Positions 1 through 8,085 are shown, counted from the first letter of the stretch. The stretch is DNA of 33,878 bases from an uncultured Spartobacteria bacterium (GCA_903882875.1 CAIRYQ010000039.1:1-33878), one strand, 5' to 3'. Numbers and translations are program-made. The notes: generated by a model not told the origin, from the letters alone.

Positions 1-138
1 AAGGAAATCATCGCCACAGTCGAGTCCGTCGGCGGCGTGGAGTATTACCTGATGGAGCAGGAAGGCAGCCGCTTCCCGGAATTTGAAACTGCGCAGCGTT
101 GCCTGGATTCTTGGAAAGCCTTGCGGGGCAAGGCGTGA
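1..138 (+). CDS. C-terminal end of a sugar phosphate isomerase/epimerase-like protein (partial)
   Basis: The window opens inside a plus-strand frame that reads 45 residues and stops with TGA at 136-138. The visible tail (VEYYLMEQEGSRFPEFETA and then CLDSWKALRG) resembles the C-terminus of xylose-isomerase-like TIM-barrel proteins. In that family the last strand carries an E-Y-Y-x-x-E-Q-E-G motif, followed by a helix with a leucine/tryptophan pattern. The substrate cannot be told from the tail, and the start lies outside the window. It converges with the STAS gene, whose stop is about 320 bases away. Confidence 0.6.
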   Translation, partial: KEIIATVESVGGVEYYLMEQEGSRFPEFETAQRCLDSWKALRGKA

Positions 139-461
139 TTCGAGCTGCGCAAGATCTCCATGATCCCAGCCCGGCGCGGCACACCGAGCCTTTTGCCACA
201 TCGCCGGCCTCGCTCAACTGCAAGGCCTTCTTTGCCCGTTTTGGCGACGAAATTGTGCTCACTGAGCACAATCAATAGTAATTAGTTACCGTGTCATACC
301 ACTGAGCTAACCGCGCTTTTTTCGATGGGGCGCAATCAAACGCCACACGCTGCCACACGCTTGCGATGGCAAGCGAGAATCGGATCTTCCGCAAGATCCT
401 TGATGGCGAGAAAGGCCAGTGAAATCCGGCGTTCCGTGCCGCCGCATGGTTTCCGTTCGCG
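139..461. other. Intergenic region between convergent genes, with palindromes and a tRNA-like scrap
   Basis: No convincing gene is seen in these 323 bases. The region holds a perfect operator-like palindrome (252-272) and two short hairpins: a 7-bp stem at 358-364/369-375 and a 7-bp stem at 382-388/393-399. Neither hairpin has a T-run, so neither is a clear rho-independent terminator. On the minus strand near 288-315 there is a short stretch like the 5' half of a tRNA (GCGCGGTTAGCTCAGTGGTA). The D-stem partner is changed and no T-arm (GGTTCGAATCC-like) follows, so at best it is a tRNA remnant. Confidence 0.5.
252..272. repeat. Perfect 10-bp inverted repeat with a 1-base centre, operator-like
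   Basis: ATTGTGCTCA, one base (C), then TGAGCACAAT form a perfect dyad. The shape (TTGTG...CACAA) resembles operators bound by dimeric helix-turn-helix repressors, but the inner bases differ from the classical LacI operator. No gene starts next to it, because the flanking genes converge on it. It could be a transcription-end structure, a regulator site for an unseen RNA, or a remnant. Confidence 0.45.
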
Positions 462-980
462 TTATTGCGCCGCGGCCTTTGCGGCGTCCCTCGCGGCACT
501 GGCCCGGAGGTGTTCGAGCACGTCCTTGAATCTGTCCTCATTCCGCGGATCCACGGCGACACATGCGGCGTGCGCCTCGTGGATGGCCTCGCGTGTCGCG
601 GCCTTGTCGGCGGCGTGGTGGATGGCTTCCGGGCATGCGCCGTCATGCGCGCTCAGGAGCGGCTTTTCGGAAAAGAGCGTATCGATCCCGAGACCGGACA
701 GAAGTTCGGCATTGCGCTCGTTGCGATTCACCACCCACAGGTCGCCGCCGCCGAGATCGCGCAGGCGGATGGCGAGGCTCGCGAGCGTGCCCATGAAGGT
801 CGAATCCATCATGGTGCAGTCTTTCAAATCCACGACGAATTTCCGGCGTCCCTCGTCCAGCAGCCTGCGTGTGAATTCCTTCAGCGCAGGGCTGCTTTGA
901 AACGAACCCCTGCCCGCGACGCGAATCCACACTTCGGGGCAGCTCTCGGTATCCGCAAAAATCGTTGGGTGCAGGCTCAT
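462..980 (-). CDS. STAS-domain anti-sigma factor antagonist-like protein
   Basis: This 172-residue soluble protein has a STAS fold at about residues 15-110. Its pattern is the family's: a strand with VVDLKDC at 49-55, then MDSTFMGTL at 58-66, which corresponds to the D-S-[ST]-G segment where SpoIIAA-type proteins are phosphorylated. S60 or T61 is the likely phosphosite, although the usual glycine is replaced by F62. The following LWVVNRN matches the conserved strand after the phosphosite helix. The C-terminal 60 residues are charged and alanine-rich and lie outside the domain. Such proteins bind anti-sigma kinases and release sigma factors in partner-switching. No kinase or sigma gene lies beside it here, so the partner is unknown. 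Confidence 0.8.
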   Translation of the reverse strand: MSLHPTIFADTESCPEVWIRVAGRGSFQSSPALKEFTRRLLDEGRRKFVVDLKDCTMMDSTFMGTLASLAIRLRDLGGGDLWVVNRNERNAELLSGLGIDTLFSEKPLLSAHDGACPEAIHHAADKAATREAIHEAHAACVAVDPRNEDRFKDVLEHLRASAARDAAKAAAQ

Positions 981-1061
981 GGAATTCTTACGGTCACTTC
1001 ATCGCATCGAATTGCCCGGAGGTCAATTCGCCCTCGCAGAAGCAGGCCGTTGCGCGCCGGG

Positions 1062-1580
1062 TCAATTCCACAGGAACGACTGGTAGAGGCCGACCGCGCG
1101 CCCGTCCTCGATCAGCAGCACGCGCCATGCGGTGATCTTGCCGCCCTCCTGGTATTCGTCGCCGATGACGGTGAACTTCGTCGCATGGGATCCTTTCGCA
1201 AACGGGAAGCGCATCTCCTTGGCCTGCACATGCGCGCCCAGGTTTTCCAAACGGTATTCGATCCGGACGGTGATGTCCGCGGGCCGCTTCGCACTCCACG
1301 AGACATTGAAATAGTAGCCGCGCCGCTCGATGAAATCCACGGAGGTAATCGCGCCGTGGTTCACGCGGCGGCGCTCGAAGATCAGCACCGCGTCGTCCGT
1401 CGGCTTCAAAAATCGCGGATCGTTCAGGAACTTCGTGACCCTCTCGATTTTGAAATCATCGTCCAGCGCCAGCGGCACCACGTTTGCGTGTGCGATCGGA
1501 ATCTGGTGCAGGGGCTCCTTCGGCGTGGAGCAGGCGGAAAGTGCCGCCGCTGCGAGGAGCGCGGCAAAAAGACGGATCAT
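1062..1580 (-). CDS. Predicted lipoprotein of unknown function
   Basis: It has 172 residues, starting at ATG 1578-1580. The N-terminus MIRLFAALLAAAALSAC is a signal peptide with an LSAC lipobox, so the mature protein should be lipid-anchored at C17. The rest is mixed strand with no motif I recognise; YYFNVSWSAKRPADITVRIEY suggests a beta-sandwich. I see no catalytic signature. An in-frame upstream extension exists, but the lipobox placement decides the start. It is transcribed divergently from the TraB-like gene, with a 111-base spacer. Confidence 0.75.
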   Translation of the reverse strand: MIRLFAALLAAAALSACSTPKEPLHQIPIAHANVVPLALDDDFKIERVTKFLNDPRFLKPTDDAVLIFERRRVNHGAITSVDFIERRGYYFNVSWSAKRPADITVRIEYRLENLGAHVQAKEMRFPFAKGSHATKFTVIGDEYQEGGKITAWRVLLIEDGRAVGLYQSFLWN

Positions 1581-1691
1581 GGGGCGCGGAGTAAAACGGG
1601 CGTCGCGCACGGTTGCAACGCCGGAAGTTGCCGCGCGCCGCGATGCAAATTCCCTCGCTCCTCGCGTGATCCCTGCTACCCGTTCCGCAGC

Positions 1692-2693
1692 ATGATGCAC
1701 CCGCTGTTCCGTTCCGCGCTCGCCTCCGCCGCGCTCCTCATCTGCTCGCACGCACCCGCAGCGGACGCACCTGCGGCGACTGGAAAAGCGCACGCCACAG
1801 CCAAGCGCGAATACGTCCGCTACGTCGGCGACGACAAGCGCGGCAGGCTCGAGACCGTCATCGCCACATTGAAAAAGGGCGACGTGCAGGTGGAACTCGT
1901 CGGCGCGGTGCATGTGGCCGATCCCGAATACTACAAGGCGCTCACGAAACTTTTCACCGGCTACGAGGAACTCCTCTTTGAACTCGTGGACGGACAAAAG
2001 ATGAAGGAGGAAATCGAAGACGGCCCGAAGCCCTCGGCGAAAAAAAAGCCGGACGCTCCTCTCAAGCAGGGTGAATTTCCGCCGGACGAAGACGCGCCGG
2101 CGGCGAAGGATCGGAGCCCGGCGTTCAAAATCATCAGCGTGATGATGCGCGGCCTCGGCAGCTATTTTCACTTCCAGTACCAGACCGAGGGCATTGACTA
2201 TCACACGAAAAACTTCGTCCACGCCGACGTGAGCATGGACGAATTCGTGCAGCTTCAGGCCGACAAGGGCGAGTCGTTCATAGACCTCATGCGCAAGGCG
2301 ATCGAGGCGCAGCTCGAGGTCGGCACCGACCGCACCGCCGAGCCGAAAGGCAGCCAGCTTCTGCTCGCGCTGCTCGGAGATTCGAGCGGGCTGAAAGTCG
2401 CGATGGCCCGCCAGCTCGCATCCGCGGGCGATGTTGTCGCCGAGATGGAAAAGCACGACGGAGGCACCGTCATCATCACCGAGCGGAACCGCAAGGCGCT
2501 CGAAGTGCTTGATCGCGAGGTCGCGGCAGGCCGCAAAAATCTCGGCATCTTCTACGGTGCAGCGCACCTCGCGGAGATGGAAAAGGATCTCGAGAAGCGC
2601 GGCTACCGGCGCACCGGCGAACGCTGGCTCACCGCATGGGACATCAAGCCGCGTGTGGATCAAAAGCGCGCCGCACCTGCGCCGAAGGAGTGA
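1692..2693 (+). CDS. TraB/GumN-family exported protein
   Basis: It has 333 residues with an N-terminal signal peptide (MMHPLFRSALASAALLICSH, cleavage near APA-ADA). Two family hallmarks are present: VELVGAVHVADPEYYKAL near residues 65-82, the GxxHxx(D/S) motif of TraB/PrgY/GumN proteins, and IFYGAAHLAEMEKDL near 287-301, the second G-x-x-H motif. A charged lysine/proline insertion sits at about 105-130. These proteins are related to the Tiki/TraB metal-dependent protease fold, with the paired histidines and acidic residues as metal ligands. The substrate here is unknown. The start is ATG 1692; ATG 1695 is equally possible. The reading frame is open far upstream without coding character, so the signal peptide sets the start. 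Confidence 0.75.
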   Translation: MMHPLFRSALASAALLICSHAPAADAPAATGKAHATAKREYVRYVGDDKRGRLETVIATLKKGDVQVELVGAVHVADPEYYKALTKLFTGYEELLFELVDGQKMKEEIEDGPKPSAKKKPDAPLKQGEFPPDEDAPAAKDRSPAFKIISVMMRGLGSYFHFQYQTEGIDYHTKNFVHADVSMDEFVQLQADKGESFIDLMRKAIEAQLEVGTDRTAEPKGSQLLLALLGDSSGLKVAMARQLASAGDVVAEMEKHDGGTVIITERNRKALEVLDREVAAGRKNLGIFYGAAHLAEMEKDLEKRGYRRTGERWLTAWDIKPRVDQKRAAPAPKE

Positions 2694-2773
2694 CACAGCG
2701 GCGCTGAACATCCGGCCCGCCGCGATCAGGCGCAACGCGCCAGGCACGGGAATCGCTATCCGAAACAAACGCG

Positions 2774-3223
2774 ATGACCAGCGCCCAGCCAGCACCGCTC
2801 CGGCAACCGATGCTCTCCCTCCACGGCGAGCAGATTGTCGCCGCATTGCGCGAGCTGGAGGAACATCGCATCTGCGGCCTCGTCGCTGACGAGGACTACG
2901 CCCGCCAGCGAGCGGAACGGCTCCGGCCGCTCACACGCCCCCTGCCCGGACTCTGGCTCGCGGCGCTTCTCGGCGTGCCGCTCGTCGGCGCACCCGCGGG
3001 CGTGATGCTCCGGCTGATCGCGCACGACGACCGCTGCGCGTTCGTGATTGCCGTACTCGCGGGCGCGTGGGGCATCCTCTCGCTCGGGCGTGTGCTTCAG
3101 GAAAAATGCGCCGAACTTTTTTCGCGCGGCCGGCGCAGGATTCTTGTCGCGCTCCTCGACGACGATCTCCTCACCGCCAGCGAATTCGCCGAACACGAAC
3201 AGCGTCTCATCCGCGGTTCGTAA
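2774..3223 (+). CDS. Small membrane protein with two SHOCT-like helical motifs
   Basis: It has 149 residues. Two adjacent hydrophobic segments (about residues 55-75 and 85-105) should form a membrane hairpin. They are flanked by two similar short motifs. One is IVAALRELEEHRICGLVADEDYARQR near 21-46; the other is LVALLDDDLLTASEFAEHE near 124-142. Both follow the L-x-x-L-x-x-x-G/D-x-(I/L)-(T/V)-x-x-(E/D)-(F/Y) pattern of SHOCT-like oligomerisation motifs, so the protein looks like a membrane hairpin bracketed by two such motifs. No enzymatic residues are evident. It lies 80 bases downstream of the TraB-like gene on the same strand and converges on the helicase gene. Confidence 0.6.
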   Translation: MTSAQPAPLRQPMLSLHGEQIVAALRELEEHRICGLVADEDYARQRAERLRPLTRPLPGLWLAALLGVPLVGAPAGVMLRLIAHDDRCAFVIAVLAGAWGILSLGRVLQEKCAELFSRGRRRILVALLDDDLLTASEFAEHEQRLIRGS

Positions 3224-3263
3224 GGCAGCCGATCCTGCTTGCGGAATGTGCGCGCAGATTGCG

Positions 3264-3293
3264 CTGGCCACCCGTGTCGCCAGGATTTTTTTG
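3264..3293 (+). terminator. Weak rho-independent terminator candidate after the SHOCT-like gene
   Basis: A 5-bp stem CTGGC/GCCAG (3264-3268 and 3279-3283) with a 10-base loop is followed by GGA and seven Ts. The position is right for ending the plus-strand transcript, but the stem is short. Confidence 0.35.
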
Positions 3294-3311
3294 TCCGCGC
3301 CGATTTGAAAA

Positions 3312-5141
3312 TCACGCGTCTGCGGCAAGGCCGACGATCAGCTTTCGGCCCTTGAACCGCTTGCCTCGCAGCCCGCTCACGATGTCCCGCGCGCTCTCCT
3401 CGCGCACGTCGAACATCGTCATCGTCGGCAGAATGTGGATCGCGCCGAGCACCTCGCGCGACATGCCCGTCTCGTTCAGCACGAACCCCACGACATCAGC
3501 GGGCCGCACCATCTGCTCCGCGCCGGAATTCATCGCGAGCCGCACCATGCCCGGCTCGTGCGACACAGCCGTGACATCTTCGCGCGAACGGAACACCGGG
3601 CGTGTCCCACGCTCGTCGCTCTGCGGACGCTGATCGCGCTGTGGGAAACGGTCAAACTTTCCGCCTTCCGGACGCGGCGCATCGTCGCGCCCAAAATCGC
3701 GCGGCGCACTCCTTCGCGCGTCATCCCCGTTTTCGCGTTTCACAAATTTCTTCGCGGGGTTGCGCGCCTCATACGCGGGATAGTCGCCGCGGCTCTGGTA
3801 TTCGCGCTTCGGCGGCGCGGGACGGTCCTCGGGGATGTCCACCGGCTTCGGCGCGTCGCCTTCGAGCATCGAGAACATCGCTGATGCGATGTCCGTGGGC
3901 GTGTGGCCCGCATCGAGAAGCTGATCGATCAGCGCGTCGTGCTTTTTGAATGTGCCGCCTTCGAGCGTCGTGCGGACTTTTTCAAACAGCGCATTGCTCC
4001 GCCGCTCCTCGACCTGCTCCGCGGTCGGCACGGGCTCGCGCCGGATGCGCGCCTTGGTGAAGCGCATGATCTGCTGCAGCTTCCACACCTCGCGCCCGTC
4101 GGCAAAAGTGATCGCGCGCCCGCTGCGGCCCGCGCGCCCCGTACGGCCGATGCGGTGAACGTAGTCCTCGGCGTCATGCGGCAGGTCGTAGTTGATCACG
4201 ACTTCGAGGTCGTCCACGTCCAGCCCGCGCGCCGCGACATCGGTCGCCACGAGGAACTCGATTTTCTTCTCGCGCAGCTTGCGCATCACGCGCTCTCGCG
4301 CGCTCTGCGCGATGTCGCCGTGCAGCTTGTCCGCCATGAATCCGCGCGCGGAAAGATGCTCGGTGAGCTCGTCCACCATCAGCTTCGTCGCGCAGAAAAT
4401 GATGCCGTAGTGCAGGTCCATCAGGTCAATGATCCGGCACAGCGCCTCCAGCTTCGAGCGGCGGTTCACCTCGTAATAAACCTGATCAATGTCCGGCACC
4501 GTGAGCTTCTGATCCTCGATGCGCACGTTCACCGGATCCTTCGTGAACTTCGCGATCATCTGCTTGATCGCCGGCGGCAGCGTCGCGCTGAAGAGCACCG
4601 TCTGCCGGTCCGGCTTCGCCTTCGAGAGAATGGAAACCATGTCGTCGCGGAAGCCCATGTCCAGCATCCGATCCGCCTCGTCGAGCACGACCATGCCGAT
4701 TTTTTCCATCGAGAGCGACTTGCGCTCGATGTGATCCATCACACGCCCCGGCGTGCCGATGATGATCTGCGCACCGTTCTTCAGCCCGGCAAACTGCCGC
4801 TCGTAGCTCGCGCCGCCGTAGATCGGCAGCTCGCGTACGCCGCGCTTGAACTGTGCGAGCCGCGACACTTCCTCCGCGACCTGCATCGCGAGTTCGCGCG
4901 TCGGACAAAGCACGAGCACTTGCGGCGCGCGCACCGCCACGTCCACGCGCTCGATCGCGGGAAGCGCGAAGGCCGCGGTCTTTCCCGAACCCGTCTGCGA
5001 CTGGCCGACGACATCGCGCCCGGTCAGCAACACCGGGATCGCCTCGCCCTGGATCGGCGACGCAAGTTCGTAGCCGACGTGCGCCACGGCCTTGAGAGTT
5101 TCCGGCGACAGGCCGAGTTCGGTAAATGGTTTCTTCTGCAT
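3312..5141 (-). CDS. deaD: DEAD-box ATP-dependent RNA helicase, CsdA/DeaD type
   Basis: It has 609 residues, starting at ATG 5139-5141. The full superfamily-2 motif set is in order: Q motif around residues 6-31, motif I SQTGSGKT (48-55), Ia PTRELA (80-85), Ib TPGR (130-133), II DEAD (154-157), III SAT (185-187), V ATDVAARGLDV (299-309) and VI HRIGRTGRAG (329-338). A disordered, charged, R/D/P-rich linker (430-525) leads to a DbpA/CsdA-type RNA-binding domain at about 530-606 (LAMNSGAEQMVRPADVVGF, KGRKLIV). The enzyme should unwind or remodel RNA, as in ribosome assembly, cold adaptation or decay. Longer in-frame starts exist upstream but add sequence unlike the family. It is divergent from the pseudouridine synthase, with 94 bases between the starts. 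Confidence 0.93.
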   Translation of the reverse strand: MQKKPFTELGLSPETLKAVAHVGYELASPIQGEAIPVLLTGRDVVGQSQTGSGKTAAFALPAIERVDVAVRAPQVLVLCPTRELAMQVAEEVSRLAQFKRGVRELPIYGGASYERQFAGLKNGAQIIIGTPGRVMDHIERKSLSMEKIGMVVLDEADRMLDMGFRDDMVSILSKAKPDRQTVLFSATLPPAIKQMIAKFTKDPVNVRIEDQKLTVPDIDQVYYEVNRRSKLEALCRIIDLMDLHYGIIFCATKLMVDELTEHLSARGFMADKLHGDIAQSARERVMRKLREKKIEFLVATDVAARGLDVDDLEVVINYDLPHDAEDYVHRIGRTGRAGRSGRAITFADGREVWKLQQIMRFTKARIRREPVPTAEQVEERRSNALFEKVRTTLEGGTFKKHDALIDQLLDAGHTPTDIASAMFSMLEGDAPKPVDIPEDRPAPPKREYQSRGDYPAYEARNPAKKFVKRENGDDARRSAPRDFGRDDAPRPEGGKFDRFPQRDQRPQSDERGTRPVFRSREDVTAVSHEPGMVRLAMNSGAEQMVRPADVVGFVLNETGMSREVLGAIHILPTMTMFDVREESARDIVSGLRGKRFKGRKLIVGLAADA

Positions 5142-5235
5142 CCGGGCACCTAGCCCGCGCGTGTGCCTTAAGCCAACGAAATCGTGCCCACCAGGCACTC
5201 GGCGAAGCGGATTGCGCACCGTCCGCGGCGATCCG

Positions 5236-6018
5236 ATGCTCCGCAAAATGGCGCGCACCGATCTGCCCGGCGAACCGCTCGAGCTTCCGTATCCGCCGCG
5301 CATCGTCGCGGAGACGGACGACTTTCTCGTCGTGGACAAGCCGCCCTTCTTGCGCATCCATCCGAGCAAGCCCGACCAGACCGACACGCTCTGGAACGAA
5401 CTCCGCGCGCTGCTCGCGTACGAGATCGCGAACGGCGGACAGGTGAGCATCATCAACCGCCTCGACCGCGAGACGAGCGGCCTCGTGCTCGTCGCAAAAC
5501 ACCGAGCGGCGGCGAAGAAATTTTCGCAGCTCATGGAAAGGCGCGGCATCGGCAAGGAATACCTCGCGCTCGCATTTGGCTGGCCCGCGCAGACCGAGTG
5601 GAGCGTGGACGCGCCGCTGCTGCGGCAGGGCGACATCCGCCCGTCGAAAATCTACCTCAAGCAATGCGTGCATCCCGACGGCTCCCCATCGCTCACGCGG
5701 TTCCGAGTTGAGCGGCGTTTTGAAAAGGACGGCGCGAGATTTTCGCTCGTGCGCGCATTTCCCGAGACGGGACGGATGCACCAAATCCGAATCCACCTCG
5801 CGCACAGCGGCCACTCCGTTGTCGGCGACAAAATCTACGGCGGTGATGAGAACTGCTACCTCGACTTCATCGAGACCGGCTGGACTCCCGCGCTCGCCGC
5901 ACGCCTGCTCATCGCGCGCCACGCGTTGCATTCCTGCGCGCTCGTCACGGATGAAAGCGAATGGCGCACCGCCCTCCCACCCGATCTCGCGGCATGGTCA
6001 GGGCTGGCGGTGTGTTGA
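5236..6018 (+). CDS. RluA-family RNA pseudouridine synthase
   Basis: It has 260 residues. The catalytic motif INRLDRETSGLVLVAK carries the essential aspartate at D77, and the C-terminal half has the family's GRMHQIRIHLAHSGHSVVGD segment. The reaction is isomerisation of uridine to pseudouridine in rRNA or tRNA; the target position cannot be told. There is no S4 domain, as in RluA/TruC-like members. The start is ATG 5236; ATG 5248 is an alternative, and both lie just before the conserved core. Its last 21 bases overlap the convergent CorC-like gene. Confidence 0.88.
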   Translation: MLRKMARTDLPGEPLELPYPPRIVAETDDFLVVDKPPFLRIHPSKPDQTDTLWNELRALLAYEIANGGQVSIINRLDRETSGLVLVAKHRAAAKKFSQLMERRGIGKEYLALAFGWPAQTEWSVDAPLLRQGDIRPSKIYLKQCVHPDGSPSLTRFRVERRFEKDGARFSLVRAFPETGRMHQIRIHLAHSGHSVVGDKIYGGDENCYLDFIETGWTPALAARLLIARHALHSCALVTDESEWRTALPPDLAAWSGLAVC

Positions 6019-7374
6019 TTCGCCGCGCTCCGCGTTGCGCTTGAAGTGAACTTCCAGCACGCGGCGTCCGTCAGCCTTCGTCACCGTGGCGTCGAAATCT
6101 TCGATGCGCGTTTTTTCGCCCGTCTTCGGCAGATGGCCGATGAGCTGCGTGATGTAGCCGCCGACGGTGCTCACCTCGGTGCTTCCGAGTTCGAGGCCGA
6201 GCATCTCGTTCAGCTCATGCAGGCTCAGCGTCGCGGCGACGACGAATTCGTCCTGGCTCACGCGGCGCATCTCGGGCTTGTCCACATCGAACTCGTCGTG
6301 AATGTCACCGACGAGTTCCTCGATCACGTTGTCGAGCGTGACGATGCCGGCCGTGCCGCCGAATTCATCCACGACGAGCGCGAGGTGCGCATGGCGCGAG
6401 AGGAAAAAGCTGAGCAGCTTTTCCAGCGGCATCATCTCCGGGACGTTGTGCAGCTCGCGCTTGATGCTCGTGATGTCCGGCTTCGGCTCGCGTATCAGGC
6501 GCAGAAGATCCTTGATGTGGACCAGCCCGATCGTCTCGTCGAGATGCTCGCGGCAGAGCGGGAAACGCGTGTGCCGCGACTCCATCGCACGCTTCATGTT
6601 TTCCTCGAACGAATTCTCCGTGTTCAGAAAAACCACGTCGCCACGCGGCGTGGTAATGTCGCGCACGACGCGCTTTTGCAGATCCAGCGCGTTCATGAGG
6701 AGTTCCTTTCCCATCGGGCTCACCTCGTCGGCACGCGCGCTCTCGGCGAGGATCACGCGCAGCTCCGCCTCGCTGTGCGCGAGATCGGATTCCGCGACGG
6801 GGCTGATGCGGAAGACGCGGCGCAGGAGAAAATTTGCGGAGACATTCAGCAGCCAGATGAACGGCTTGAACACCGTGATGAAAAGCTGGAGCGGACGCAC
6901 GAGCAGCAGCGCCATGCCGAGCGGATTGCGGATGCCGAGATACTTCGGCGCGAGTTCGCCGAGGATGATGTGCAGGAAGGTGATGATCGTGAGCCCGAGC
7001 GCCCATGCCGCACCGGTGATGAACGGCACGCTGTGGATGCCCATTTTGACAAACAGCGGCTCGAGCAGCCGCTCCATGTACGGCTCGCCGAGCGCGCCGA
7101 GCACGAGGCTCGTGACGGTGACGCCGAACTGCGTCGCGGAGAGATACGCATCCATGTGGCCGAGGATGTATTTCACCGTGCCCGCGGTCTTGCGGCCCTC
7201 CTCGATCAGCGGGTCGAGCTGGCTGGTGCGCAGCTTCACGAGCGAAAATTCGGCGGCGACGAAGAAGCCGTTCAGCAGCACGAGCAGGAGGATGCCGACG
7301 AGGCTCAGGAAGATCCTGCCCCCGTCATCCCACTCGGTGACGAGTGTTCCGGCGTCGGCGAGAAAGTGAGTCAT
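5998..7374 (-). CDS. CNNM/CorC-type membrane protein (HlyC/CorC family, DUF21 + CBS pair)
   Basis: It has 458 residues. The N-terminal DUF21/CNNM domain (about 20-200) has three to four membrane segments, including LLLVLLNGFFVAAEFSLVK with the conserved N-G-x-F-x-x-x-E-x-(S/A). A CBS pair follows at about 215-340 (TTPRGDVVFL; ALVVDEFGGTAGIVTLDNVI), then a CorC/HlyC C-terminal domain at about 350-450 (VGGYITQLIGHLPKTGE). Related proteins act in magnesium or cation efflux; 'hemolysin' is a historical label. The stop overlaps the end of the pseudouridine synthase gene tail-to-tail. The rpsN terminator U-tract lies immediately upstream of the start codon. Confidence 0.9.
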   Translation of the reverse strand: MTHFLADAGTLVTEWDDGGRIFLSLVGILLLVLLNGFFVAAEFSLVKLRTSQLDPLIEEGRKTAGTVKYILGHMDAYLSATQFGVTVTSLVLGALGEPYMERLLEPLFVKMGIHSVPFITGAAWALGLTIITFLHIILGELAPKYLGIRNPLGMALLLVRPLQLFITVFKPFIWLLNVSANFLLRRVFRISPVAESDLAHSEAELRVILAESARADEVSPMGKELLMNALDLQKRVVRDITTPRGDVVFLNTENSFEENMKRAMESRHTRFPLCREHLDETIGLVHIKDLLRLIREPKPDITSIKRELHNVPEMMPLEKLLSFFLSRHAHLALVVDEFGGTAGIVTLDNVIEELVGDIHDEFDVDKPEMRRVSQDEFVVAATLSLHELNEMLGLELGSTEVSTVGGYITQLIGHLPKTGEKTRIEDFDATVTKADGRRVLEVHFKRNAERGESTHRQP

Positions 7375-7375
7375 C

Positions 7376-7415
7376 GGAAAAGAAACGAGCCGCAGACCAT
7401 CGGCCTGCGGCTCGT
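7376..7415 (-). terminator. Rho-independent terminator of rpsN
   Basis: On the minus strand an 11-bp perfect stem (ACGAGCCGCAG and its complement, 7385-7395/7405-7415) with a 9-base loop is followed by TTTCTTTTCC. It begins 20 bases after the rpsN stop, and its U-tract ends just before the ATG of the next gene. Confidence 0.8.
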
Positions 7416-7435
7416 GAAAGTGGCTGCGGAAAATT

Positions 7436-7705
7436 CTACCAGCTCGACTTGGTCACGCCGGGGATCAGGCCGTTGGACGCCATCTCGCGGAAGGTGATAC
7501 GGGAAATTTTGAAGCGCCCGATGAAGGCGCGCTTGCGGCCGGTCGCGTTGCAGCGGCGGCTCAGGCGCACGGGGCTTGCGTTGCGCGGAAGCATTGAGAG
7601 GCCGATGTAGTCGCCCTTCTTTTTGAGTTCAGCACGCTGCGCGGCGTATTTCGCCACACACTTGGATTTGCGCTTTTCGCGTTCGAGCCAGCAGGTTTTT
7701 GCCAT
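7436..7705 (-). CDS. rpsN: 30S ribosomal protein S14, zinc-independent intermediate-length form
   Basis: It has 89 residues. MAKTCWLEREKRK at the start, LPRNASPVRLSRRCNATGR in the middle and the C-terminus GLIPGVTKSSW match S14. The CxxC...CxxC zinc site of the 61-residue form is absent. The length lies between the zinc form and the roughly 101-residue E. coli form, as in some PVC and Bacteroidota species. The start at ATG 7703-7705 matches the universal MAKT/MAKK opening; the upstream extension is not conserved in kind. It is a single gene, not part of a visible ribosomal operon, and ends in its own terminator. Confidence 0.95.
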   Translation of the reverse strand: MAKTCWLEREKRKSKCVAKYAAQRAELKKKGDYIGLSMLPRNASPVRLSRRCNATGRKRAFIGRFKISRITFREMASNGLIPGVTKSSW

Positions 7706-7840
7706 AGGTAAATTTTTGGGAGCGCGGAGAGTAAGGGGCGGGGCGTCGAAATCAAGCGTAATTTTCACCCAGCACGACCGAAGGATTCCTCCCGCATTTG
7801 GCATTCCGGATTCCACGGCCGTGCCGCCACCCGGTGCGGA

Positions 7841-8074
7841 TCAGTGGCAGCCGCAGCCGGTGCCGCACGAACCGCCGCCCATGTTGCGCTGCATGTCCGC
7901 ATGGCGCGGGGCGTTTCCTTTTCCCATGTAGCCGAAGCCGCCGGTGATGACTCGGCGGATGGTGTCGCCGGTCTCGGGGTGCTTTGTGAGCGGCTCGTCC
8001 TTCATGCTCTGCCGGATTTCGAAATGGCGTGGCGGTTTCGTTTCGTCGGTCGTCTCGTAGATGTAGGTCGGCAT
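7841..8074 (-). CDS. FmdB-family protein lacking the CxxC zinc site, with a cysteine-rich tail
   Basis: It has 77 residues. The frame of the FmdB small regulatory family is clear: MPTYIYE at the start, then FEIRQSMKDEPLT and IRRVITGGFGYMGKG. In typical members two CxxC pairs flank QSM and form a zinc ribbon. Here those positions read T-x-x-T and H-x-x-T, so the canonical ribbon cannot form. The C-terminus instead carries SCGTGCGCH, which might bind metal. Function is unknown for the family as a whole. The gene lies downstream of an iterated-word palindrome and a 37-residue ORF on the same strand. Confidence 0.75.
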   Translation of the reverse strand: MPTYIYETTDETKPPRHFEIRQSMKDEPLTKHPETGDTIRRVITGGFGYMGKGNAPRHADMQRNMGGGSCGTGCGCH

Positions 8075-8085
8075 TGCGGGGAAAT

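Noticed and set aside
288-315. A functional tRNA gene on the minus strand
   Set aside because: Only the 5' acceptor-like and D-loop bases are present. The D-stem does not pair fully, and there is no anticodon arm or T-arm consensus.
358-399. Rho-independent terminator for the STAS gene
   Set aside because: Two 7-bp hairpins occur, but neither is followed by a T-run on the minus strand.
1062-2846. A 594-codon minus-strand frame that would extend the lipoprotein far upstream
   Set aside because: Only the last 172 codons have protein-like character, starting with a lipoprotein signal. The rest is antisense to the TraB-like gene.
3903-5153. An open frame of over 400 codons on the plus strand opposite the DEAD-box helicase
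   Set aside because: It is an Arg/His-rich shadow frame antisense to a gene with all helicase motifs.
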